Shown in pieces: positions 1 through 4,774 of a DNA stretch of 8,437 nucleotides. The DNA is taken from contig CAKRYM010000055.1 in the NCBI GenBank assembly GCA_934427095.1, positions 1 through 8,437 on the forward strand, read 5' to 3'. Position numbers and translations under genes: made by a program. Source of the stretch: an uncultured Bacillota bacterium (lineage in GTDB: Bacteria; Bacillota; Dehalobacteriia; UBA4068). The notes beneath the pieces are model-generated. The model searched no databases and had not been told where the DNA came from. It was given only the letters and a program-made list of their open reading frames with translations. Numbering within the stretch: position 1 is the first letter of the stretch; each line of letters begins with the position of its first letter.

Positions 1-823
1 CGCAGCGGGTTTCCCAGTCCGGCGGCTGAATATCCGTGGTTAAGCCCCATTCAAAGCGGGAACGGAGCCTTTCTTCCAAGGGGTTTAAATCCCTAGGCGG
101 CCTATCCGAGCTGATGACAATTTGCTTCCCTGCGTCATGCAGGGCATTAAAGGTGTGGAAAAATTCCTCCTGGGTTTCGGTTTTGTTGATGAGGAATTGA
201 ATATCGTCGATCAGCAAAATGTCCGCGGAACGGTAACGGCTTTTGAACCCTTCCAAGCGCCCGGCCCTTAACAAAGAAATAAATTCATTGGTAAAGGTTT
301 CGCTGGATACATAGACTACCCGTTTATGGGGGTCCTTTTTCATCACCGTTTGGCCGATGGCATGCATCAAATGGGTTTTGCCTAAGCCGCTGCCCCCGTA
401 AAGAAATAAGGGGTTATAGGCTCTAGACGGGGTTTCCGCCACGGCCATGGCCGCCGCATGAGCGAAACGGTTGGAGCCTCCCACCACAAAGCTTTCAAAG
501 GTATAACGGGGGTTGAATACCGGCGGCTCAATGGGTTTAGGGTCTCTGTCCTGCATTTTCCCGTCCGGAATGCGCTCATTACGCAAATCCACCACTTTCA
601 CAATGACGTCCATTTGCAAAATGGCGGAAAGGGTTTCCTGAATCAAGTCCAAATACAAACGGGACAGGGCGTCTTTCACATATTCATCTGCGGCGCAGAG
701 ATAGACATAATTGTCTTCTAAGACCACGGAAGGCACAGCCTCCCGGCTAAACCATTGTTCATAGCTGCTGACTGGTACCGCACGGCGGATAATGGTCAAA
801 GCTTGTTGCCAGATTTCGTTCAC
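1..823 (-). CDS. dnaA: Chromosomal replication initiator DnaA (5' part; 3' end lies outside the window)
   Basis: DnaA is the AAA+ ATPase that binds DnaA boxes and melts the origin to load the replicative helicase. The first 274 codons are present, out of roughly 440-460 in the family. Domain I is residues 1 to about 80 (begins MNEIWQQALTII), followed by a short linker. The AAA+ domain starts at FNPRYTFESF and has Walker A GGSGLGKTH at 143-151, Walker B ILLIDDIQF around Asp206-Asp207, a sensor 1 stretch ISSDRPP, and the arginine-finger segment RLRSRF at 252-257. The C-terminal DNA-binding domain IV is off the window. The GTG start at 823-821 is chosen because an AAGGAG-type ribosome binding site lies just upstream and the N-terminus matches the family. 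The gene diverges from rpmH, the usual Firmicutes arrangement. Identification is secure from motifs. Confidence 0.97.
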   Translation of the reverse strand, partial: MNEIWQQALTIIRRAVPVSSYEQWFSREAVPSVVLEDNYVYLCAADEYVKDALSRLYLDLIQETLSAILQMDVIVKVVDLRNERIPDGKMQDRDPKPIEPPVFNPRYTFESFVVGGSNRFAHAAAMAVAETPSRAYNPLFLYGGSGLGKTHLMHAIGQTVMKKDPHKRVVYVSSETFTNEFISLLRAGRLEGFKSRYRSADILLIDDIQFLINKTETQEEFFHTFNALHDAGKQIVISSDRPPRDLNPLEERLRSRFEWGLTTDIQPPDWETRC

Positions 824-887
824 CGGTTTCTCCTTTTCCAAATGTAATGGTCCCAAAGGATAAATCCGCCTATGGTTAAGCAAACAT

Positions 888-896
888 TTATCCACA
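888..896 (+). promoter_or_regulatory. DnaA box 1 (TTATCCACA)
   Basis: Exact match to the high-affinity DnaA box, about 65 bp upstream of the dnaA start. It lies downstream of the predicted dnaA -10 element, where bound DnaA could repress its own gene. Confidence 0.85.
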
Positions 897-915
897 GGGG
901 AGAAAAACTGTTTCC

Positions 916-944
916 AGTTTATCAAATTTTATCCACATTTTCAA
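916..944 (-). promoter_or_regulatory. Candidate dnaA promoter
   Basis: On the minus strand, TTGAAA (plus 939-944) and TAAACT (plus 916-921) are separated by 17 bp. The -35 matches 5 of 6 and the -10 matches 4 of 6 consensus positions. Transcription would start near 909, giving a leader of about 85 nt. DnaA box 2 is inside the spacer. The -10 is imperfect, so this is a moderate call. Confidence 0.4.
929..937 (+). promoter_or_regulatory. DnaA box 2 (TTATCCACA)
   Basis: Exact match, same orientation as box 1 and 41 bp from it (near four helical turns). It sits inside the spacer of the candidate dnaA promoter, so occupancy should block transcription; this is inferred autoregulation. Confidence 0.85.
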
Positions 945-990
945 GGGCAAAAATTCCGTTTTTCCCGTGGGAAAGGGGAAAACTTGGAAG

Positions 991-999
991 TTATCCACA
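991..999 (+). promoter_or_regulatory. DnaA box 3 (TTATCCACA)
   Basis: Exact match in the same orientation, 62 bp from box 2 (near six helical turns). It would therefore lie on roughly the same helix face as boxes 1 and 2. Confidence 0.85.
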
Positions 1000-1027
1000 G
1001 AGAAAGGTAGACACACAGGCTTTCTTT

Positions 1028-1036
1028 TGTGGATAA
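1028..1036 (-). promoter_or_regulatory. DnaA box 4 (TTATCCACA on the minus strand)
   Basis: Exact match in inverted orientation (TGTGGATAA on plus), facing box 3. It is followed directly by an A/T-rich run ending near 1051, a possible but unproven easily melted segment. Confidence 0.85.
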
Positions 1037-1103
1037 AATTTTTTCTTTTTGCCTTTGCTTTGCTTGGGACAATAAAAGCATAACACGGTTTTTTTGATCT
1101 CAG

Positions 1104-1130
1104 GTGCCAAAAAAGTGCCTGAAAAGTGCC
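1104..1130. repeat. Three GTGCC repeats at an exact 11-bp period
   Basis: GTGCC occurs at 1104-1108, 1115-1119 and 1126-1130, separated by A-rich hexamers. The period is close to one DNA helical turn, so the three copies face the same side. Such phased short repeats near an origin can be protein-binding iterons, but no known binding protein is recognised here. Confidence 0.5.
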
Positions 1131-1197
1131 ATTTTGTTAGAAAGGGTGGAATTTTTGGCCTGGTTTTTCCTAAACAAAGGTTTTTCTCTGGTTTGAT

Positions 1198-1226
1198 TTG
1201 ACAAGCGCCAAGGAATAAGATATAAT
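1198..1226 (+). promoter_or_regulatory. Consensus sigma-A-type promoter for rpmH
   Basis: TTGACA at 1198-1203 and TATAAT at 1221-1226 are separated by exactly 17 bp, a full match to the primary sigma factor consensus. The predicted start is near 1233, giving a leader of about 79 nt before the rpmH ATG. This strength suits a ribosomal protein gene and should also drive rnpA and yidD. The leader can form a weak hairpin (GGGTC 1259-1263 with GACCC 1279-1283). Confidence 0.9.
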
Positions 1227-1311
1227 TTCCCTGTTAGGCTAAAACAATAAAATTCTCGGGGTCTGCCCTTTTGAGCCTGACCCTGCAAAAGAGCAAGGAG
1301 GAGTTTTACCC

Positions 1312-1449
1312 ATGACCAAACGTACGTATCAACCGAAAAAGCGGGTGTACCAGACCGTACACGGCTTTTTGGCACGCATGAGCACCAAGGCCGGCCGTAA
1401 TGTGATCAAGCGCCGCCGCGCTAAGGGCCGCAAAGCCTTAAGCGTCTGA
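1312..1449 (+). CDS. rpmH: 50S ribosomal protein L34
   Basis: A small, very basic 45-residue protein of the large ribosomal subunit. It begins MTKRTYQPKKR, and the rest follows the L34 pattern: HGFLARMSTKAGR, then RRRAKGRKALSV at the C-terminus. The length equals the family norm of 44-47 residues. A strong ribosome binding site AAGGAGGAG (1295-1303) sits 8 nt before the ATG, and the promoter at 1198-1226 is a perfect consensus. The stop TGA shares its last base with the rnpA ATG (TGATG), suggesting translational coupling. The rpmH-rnpA pair next to dnaA is among the most conserved bacterial gene neighbourhoods. Confidence 0.97.
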   Translation: MTKRTYQPKKRVYQTVHGFLARMSTKAGRNVIKRRRAKGRKALSV

Positions 1450-1778
1450 TGCTTCCTCAAGCCATGCGCCTCCGGCGGAGAGGGGATTTTGACCGTACCT
1501 ACCGCCGGGGCCGCGCAAAAGCTACCGCTGCTTTGGTGCTGTATGCCAAAAAGAACAGCGGCGGCCTGCGCATTGGCTTTTCCGTTAGCAAAAAGGTGGG
1601 AAACGCCGTGGCCCGTAACCGGATCAAACGCCGCTTACGCCATATTGTCCGGGAAACAATGGCCCTTTTTCCCAAAGGCTACGACTATGTTTTCGTGATT
1701 CGGCAAAGTGCCTTGGCCTTGAGTCATGATCAGTTAACGCTGGATGTGCGGAAATTAATCCAGGGGGTAATGGAATGA
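1449..1778 (+). CDS. rnpA: Ribonuclease P protein component
   Basis: The 109-residue basic protein cofactor of RNase P, which helps the catalytic RNA bind and cleave precursor tRNA 5' leaders. The RNR signature is clear: NAVARNRIKRRLR at residues 52-64, preceded by RIGFSVSKKVG (41-51). The N-terminus MLPQAMRLRRRGDF fits the family, and the length is typical (105-125). The ATG at 1449 overlaps the rpmH stop and has no obvious ribosome binding site of its own, so translation probably depends on ribosomes finishing rpmH. An internal ATG at codon 6 is a less likely alternative. The 3' end overlaps yidD by ATGA. Confidence 0.96.
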   Translation: MLPQAMRLRRRGDFDRTYRRGRAKATAALVLYAKKNSGGLRIGFSVSKKVGNAVARNRIKRRLRHIVRETMALFPKGYDYVFVIRQSALALSHDQLTLDVRKLIQGVME

Positions 1779-1987
1779 AAGGCATACTCATGGGGCTGAT
1801 TCGCTTTTATCAGAAAGTCCTCTCCCCCTTAAAACGGCACCCTACTTGTATTTATTTGCCCACCTGTTCGGAATATATGTTGCAGGCCATTCAAAAATAT
1901 GGCGCAAGAAAAGGCCTTTGGCTGGGCATTAAGCGTATTTTACGCTGTCATCCTTGGCATGAGGGGGGTTATGACCCCGTACCCTGA
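1775..1987 (+). CDS. yidD: Membrane protein insertion efficiency factor YidD
   Basis: A 70-residue protein of the YidD family, a small membrane-associated protein reported to aid YidC-dependent insertion of membrane proteins. The diagnostic features are IRFYQKVLSPLK near the N-terminus (9-20), PTCSEY (29-34) and the C-terminal block ILRCHPWHEGGYDPVP (55-70). The three cysteines (25, 31, 58) fall at family positions. The start ATG overlaps the rnpA stop as ATGA, and a G-rich ribosome binding site lies about 7 nt upstream inside rnpA. Its partner gene yidC follows after a gap of about 165 bp rather than the short spacing seen upstream. Function is assigned from family membership. Confidence 0.95.
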   Translation: MKGILMGLIRFYQKVLSPLKRHPTCIYLPTCSEYMLQAIQKYGARKGLWLGIKRILRCHPWHEGGYDPVP

Positions 1988-1996
1988 TGCCCTTGT

Positions 1997-2022
1997 CCCC
2001 CTCTGTTCGGCGGGGTTATTTT
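1997..2022 (+). terminator. Possible weak terminator after yidD
   Basis: CCCC (1997-2000) can pair with GGGG (2012-2015) across an 11-nt loop, followed by TTATTTT. The stem is only 4 bp, so this may be a partial terminator at the end of rpmH-rnpA-yidD or simply chance. Confidence 0.3.
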
Positions 2023-2041
2023 GCCATCACCTGTTTTTCTT

Positions 2042-2071
2042 TTGACAAAAGTATATATTTTGTCGTTAAAT
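2042..2071 (+). promoter_or_regulatory. Candidate yidC promoter with an overlapping operator-like inverted repeat
   Basis: A perfect TTGACA lies at 2042-2047 with TTAAAT 18 bp further on (2066-2071, 4 of 6 consensus). Overlapping the -35 and spacer is a perfect 7-bp inverted repeat, GACAAAA (2044-2050) and TTTTGTC (2058-2064), around the 7-bp centre GTATATA. The layout resembles a repressor operator, but no known regulator consensus is recognised. The promoter call rests mainly on the -35 and on the gap between yidD and yidC. Confidence 0.45.
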
Positions 2072-2091
2072 TATCGCAAATAAAACCAAAT

Positions 2092-2157
2092 ATGAGGAAA
2101 ATTCCCATCATAAAGGGAGCGGCGGGGCTTTGCCCTGCCTTGGAGGAGAATTCGTGA
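2092..2157 (+). CDS. Possible 21-codon leader ORF ending on the yidC start codon
   Basis: An ATG at 2092 opens a reading frame of 21 codons (begins MRKIPIIKG) whose TGA at 2155-2157 overlaps the yidC GTG at 2154-2156. It has no good ribosome binding site, and I recognise no arrest motif. It may be a chance frame or a leader peptide coupled to yidC. Its last third runs through the hairpin at 2121-2139 and the yidC ribosome binding site, so its translation would change access to both. Reported as tentative. Confidence 0.2.
   Translation: MRKIPIIKGAAGLCPALEENS
2121..2139 (+). promoter_or_regulatory. Strong hairpin just upstream of the yidC ribosome binding site
   Basis: GGCGGGGC (2121-2128) pairs with GCCCTGCC (2132-2139) over a TTT loop: 8 bp with a single G-U pair. 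It ends 2 nt before the GGAGGAG site and has no following T-run, so it looks like a translation-leader or mRNA-stability structure rather than a terminator. Confidence 0.5.
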
Positions 2158-3440
2158 TATCTACATTTGCCGCCTTTGCGCCCTGGCAGTCCTTTATCGG
2201 CCTGTTTACCCGATTTTTGGAATGGTTGTTTACCTTAACCATGAAAATGGGTGTGCCCAGCTATATTCTGGCCATCCTGATTTTTACCATTATCGTTAAG
2301 GTGCTGTTGCAGCCCTTAATGAATAAGCAGATGCGTTCCGCCCATAAAATGCAAATGCTTCAGCCTGAGCTGAAGGAGATTCAGCGGCGCTATGCCAATA
2401 ATCAGCAAATGATGCAGCAGGCCACCATGGAATTGTATAAGAAAAACGGTGCCAACCCCATGGCCGGTTGCTTGCCTTTGCTGATTCAGTTCCCTATTTT
2501 GATCGCCCTGTATCAGGGGATGTTGCGCATTGCCCAAAACGGCCCTGCTTACCCGGAATATTTCTCTATTCCTTGGTTTGGCGGGGAAACCTTGGCTTTG
2601 TCCAGCCCTGACCCCACTTGGGTGCTGCCCATTGCCGCGGCGGTGTTCACCTTCTTACAGCAGTATATTTCCATGAGCAACCGCCAGGATAAGACCCAGA
2701 AAATGATGCTGATCATTTTCCCCTTGATGTTCTTGTTCATGGTGAGAAATTTCCCGGCTATGATGGCCTTTTACTGGATTTTCTATTCCGTAATCGGCAC
2801 CTTGATCTATTTGCCCTTTAAGCTCAAATGGACCAGAGAGGACAAAAAGATGGTGGAAGAATTAGCAGCCAAACGGGCACAGGAAGAAGCGGAAAGAGAA
2901 GCCAAAAAAGAAGAGCTCCGTATCCGCAATGAAAAACGCCAGGCAGAACGGCGGGCTAGGGCTGCCAAAAAAGCAGGCTTGAAAAACCCTGCTCAGCCAG
3001 AGAAAGCCCCCAGCTACTTTGATATGGTGAATGACCTGGATTATGACGACCCGGATATCCCGGAAGAGGAATTGGCCGCGGAAAAGGCTTTCCGCGCTTG
3101 GCTCTTGCAGGAAGGGGTTGTGAAGGTCAAAAACAAAAAAAACCGCTTGCATCCTTGGTCTGAGGAAGAAGAAATCGTTTTAAGCTGCTTCTTGAAAAAC
3201 GGCGCGGATATTCCTTTGTCCAGTTACCGGGCCAAATATGAGAAGATTTTGAAGGAAAACCCCAACTTTGGCCCTAAATTCCCTGTGGCAGAAGAAGCCG
3301 ACATGGAAGAAACCAAGAGGGAAGATGCGCCCATAGAAGAAAAAAAGACAGAAGCAGAAGTCGTAAATGAGGAAACCCAGGCAGAAGCAACGGTAACAGA
3401 AGAAATAAAGGCCGAAGCGGAAGAAAACAAAGAGAAATAG
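2154..3440 (+). CDS. yidC: Membrane protein insertase YidC (Oxa1/Alb3 family) with a long cytoplasmic tail
   Basis: YidC inserts and folds membrane proteins, alone or with SecYEG. The GTG at 2154 is chosen because GGAGGAG (2142-2148) lies 5 nt upstream; a TTG 24 bases earlier would place that site inside the gene. The product is 428 residues. The conserved core is residues 35-225: a first membrane segment (about 35-56) with the charged groove residue as Lys49 (FTIIVKVLLQPL), a cytoplasmic hairpin (57-100), then GCLPLLIQFPILIALYQ (105-121) and segments at about 157-172, 184-197 and 202-222. No lipobox signal peptide is seen, unlike Bacillus SpoIIIJ. After residue 226 comes a tail of about 200 residues: a basic Lys/Arg/Glu-rich predicted helix (227-285), an acidic patch, an unrecognised segment with a Trp-Ser-Glu4 run, and a Glu/Ala-rich end. 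The core is certain; the tail function is unknown. Confidence 0.95.
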   Translation: MISTFAAFAPWQSFIGLFTRFLEWLFTLTMKMGVPSYILAILIFTIIVKVLLQPLMNKQMRSAHKMQMLQPELKEIQRRYANNQQMMQQATMELYKKNGANPMAGCLPLLIQFPILIALYQGMLRIAQNGPAYPEYFSIPWFGGETLALSSPDPTWVLPIAAAVFTFLQQYISMSNRQDKTQKMMLIIFPLMFLFMVRNFPAMMAFYWIFYSVIGTLIYLPFKLKWTREDKKMVEELAAKRAQEEAEREAKKEELRIRNEKRQAERRARAAKKAGLKNPAQPEKAPSYFDMVNDLDYDDPDIPEEELAAEKAFRAWLLQEGVVKVKNKKNRLHPWSEEEEIVLSCFLKNGADIPLSSYRAKYEKILKENPNFGPKFPVAEEADMEETKREDAPIEEKKTEAEVVNEETQAEATVTEEIKAEAEENKEK

Positions 3441-3442
3441 CT

Positions 3443-3459
3443 GCCGGTTTTCTACCGGC
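3443..3459 (+). other. Small stem-loop between yidC and jag
   Basis: GCCGGT (3443-3448) and ACCGGC (3454-3459) form a 6-bp stem over TTTCT, right after the yidC stop. There is no T-run, so it is not a classical terminator; it may mark an mRNA processing or stability site. The jag ribosome binding site follows at 3463. Confidence 0.4.
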
Positions 3460-3477
3460 TGTGGAGGTTATGGTATT

Positions 3478-4710
3478 ATGCTAAAGGAATTCGAAGCCAG
3501 CGGGAAAACCCTGGACGAAGCCTTAGACCGGGTCAGTATTCTTTCCGGTCATTCTTTGGATGAATTGAATATCGAAGTATTGGCCATGCCCAGCAAAGGG
3601 TTTTTGGGCATTGGCCATAAAGACGCCCGGGTAAAAGCCACCATCGAAGTGCCGGACCCGGTTCAGCCTAAGGCCAAACGGCCCCAAGCCCAAGGGAAGG
3701 AAGAGCAAAACGGCTCCACCTTTGGGACCAAGAAATCCCGCCGGGAAAAAGCGGAAGCCAAAAAAGCCAAAACGGAATTTTCCTTCCAGCCCATTGTAAG
3801 CATTGACCCGGAACAGGAAATTCCCGATAGCATTGTGCAGGAAGCCAAGGCCCACGCCCCCAAAGTCAAAAAAGAGGGAGAAGCCAAGGCCAAAAAAGAA
3901 AAGGACGGCGAAAGCCGCCGCAATCGGCGGGAAAAACCGGAAAAACGGGAACGCCGCAGCGAAAAACGGGAGGCCCAGGCCAAACCCCGCCGGGAAAGCA
4001 AAGCCATTATCCTGACGGAAGGAGAAATGGCGGACAGCATCCTGCAAGAAGCCAAAGCTTTCCTAACCCCCATTTTCACGGAATTCGGCATTGCCCCCAC
4101 AATTAATGCGGAAATCAAAGAAGGGATTCTCTACCTGAGCTTTACCGGGGAAAAGCTGGGCATTTTGATCGGCCGCCGGGGGGAAACCCTAAACGCCTTG
4201 CAGTATTTGACCAATTTGGTGGTAAACAAGCAGCGTAACGGCCATGTGCGCTTAGTGCTGGATGTGGAAAACTACCGTTCGGGCCGGGCGGAAACCTTGG
4301 AAGCATTGGCCCATAAAATGGCGGAAAAAGCGGTGCGTACCGGCCGCCGCATTGAATTGGAACCCATGAATCCCCATGAACGCCGGGTAGTGCATCTGGC
4401 TTTGCAAGAAGATAAGCGGGTGGATACCATTAGCCACGGGGAGGAACCTTATCGCCGGGTGGTCATCAGCAAACGCCGGGATCGCAAGGACCGCCGTAAC
4501 CGTAAAGATAAGCGGCATGAAGACAGGGCGGAAGAAAGAGTTAACCAGGATTTCGGTCAGGAATTGATGGAAAACCAAGCCCTGTTGGCCACAGAAATGG
4601 AGCTGGCGGAAACCTTAGCTAAGCAGGTAGAAGCCTTGGCTAAGGAAATCCCCACCGAACCCTTCTTTGCCCAAGAGGAAAGCCCGGACAAAGAAAATCA
4701 GGAAGCATAA
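3478..4710 (+). CDS. jag: RNA-binding protein Jag/KhpB (Jag-N, KH and R3H domains) with an extended linker and tail
   Basis: Jag (KhpB, EloR) is an RNA-binding protein linked to cell elongation and envelope control in Gram-positive bacteria, usually encoded beside yidC. The 410-residue product has a Jag-N domain (1-50, signature KGFLGIG at 40-46), a highly charged Lys/Glu/Arg/Ala linker (about 55-180), a KH domain with the GRRG loop at 232-235, and an R3H domain with Arg302-x3-His306 and SHGEEPYRRVVI. A tail of about 75 residues turns from basic to acidic. Bacillus Jag is about 208 residues, so this one is roughly twice as long; the extra length is the linker and tail. DSI-x-QEAKA occurs at 117-125 and again at 186-194, hinting at internal duplication. 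The ATG at 3478 follows GGAGG by 10 nt; an ATG at 3470 stops after four codons. Confidence 0.93.
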   Translation: MLKEFEASGKTLDEALDRVSILSGHSLDELNIEVLAMPSKGFLGIGHKDARVKATIEVPDPVQPKAKRPQAQGKEEQNGSTFGTKKSRREKAEAKKAKTEFSFQPIVSIDPEQEIPDSIVQEAKAHAPKVKKEGEAKAKKEKDGESRRNRREKPEKRERRSEKREAQAKPRRESKAIILTEGEMADSILQEAKAFLTPIFTEFGIAPTINAEIKEGILYLSFTGEKLGILIGRRGETLNALQYLTNLVVNKQRNGHVRLVLDVENYRSGRAETLEALAHKMAEKAVRTGRRIELEPMNPHERRVVHLALQEDKRVDTISHGEEPYRRVVISKRRDRKDRRNRKDKRHEDRAEERVNQDFGQELMENQALLATEMELAETLAKQVEALAKEIPTEPFFAQEESPDKENQEA

Positions 4711-4724
4711 CCCTTGTTTGCATG

Positions 4725-4752
4725 AGAAAACCGCGGCTACGCGGTTTTCTTT
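4725..4752 (+). terminator. Rho-independent terminator-like hairpin between jag and mnmE
   Basis: An 11-bp perfect stem (4725-4735 with 4740-4750) closes a GCTA loop. Its GC-rich core CCGCG/CGCGG is followed by TTTTCTTT, as in intrinsic terminators. The A-rich left arm means it could also work on the minus strand. It leaves only about 22 nt before the mnmE start, so some read-through is likely needed for mnmE expression. Confidence 0.7.
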
Positions 4753-4774
4753 GTCTATAAAGAAAGGAGAGGCT

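Larger units (their letters stand above)
824..1311. other. dnaA-rpmH intergenic region, part of the probable chromosomal origin (oriC)
   Basis: This 488-bp stretch has no convincing gene. It holds four exact copies of the TTATCCACA DnaA box, promoters pointing both ways, and AT-rich tracts (for example 1033-1051 and 1087-1097). In Firmicutes, oriC is often bipartite, with box clusters on both sides of dnaA and the unwinding element in the dnaA-dnaN gap. That gap is outside this window, so I can support this as the upstream box cluster and dnaA control region but cannot say where unwinding occurs. A small palindrome, TTTCCC-GT-GGGAAA, lies at 961-974. A 91-codon minus-strand reading frame crossing the region runs over the rpmH promoter and start and has no family resemblance. 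Confidence 0.8.

Noticed and set aside
154..162. DnaA-box-like TGTGGAAAA inside dnaA
   Set aside because: One mismatch, and it encodes the conserved FFHT segment of DnaA, so protein constraint explains it.
1100..1375. 91-codon minus-strand reading frame across the origin region and rpmH start
   Set aside because: It overlaps the consensus rpmH promoter, its ribosome binding site and the rpmH coding start, has no family resemblance, and lacks a supporting promoter.
2130..2153. TTG start for yidC 24 bases upstream of the GTG
   Set aside because: The strong GGAGGAG at 2142-2148 would be inside the gene, and the TTG sits in the hairpin loop without its own site.
3523..4118. Two long minus-strand reading frames (174 and 151 codons) opposite jag
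   Set aside because: They are antisense shadows of the Lys/Glu/Ala-rich linker, whose codon composition leaves few stops on the other strand; no start signals or family motifs.
4263..4271. TGTGGAAAA near-DnaA box in jag
   Set aside because: Single isolated near-match within conserved KH-domain coding sequence; expected by chance in several kilobases.
4756..4761. TATAAA as a -10 box for mnmE
   Set aside because: No -35 at the right distance (the terminator stem is there), and the start would fall within the ribosome binding site.
4667..4774. 36-codon upstream in-frame extension of mnmE
   Set aside because: It would overlap jag and read through the terminator hairpin; the ATG at 4775 has a good ribosome binding site and matches the family N-terminus.
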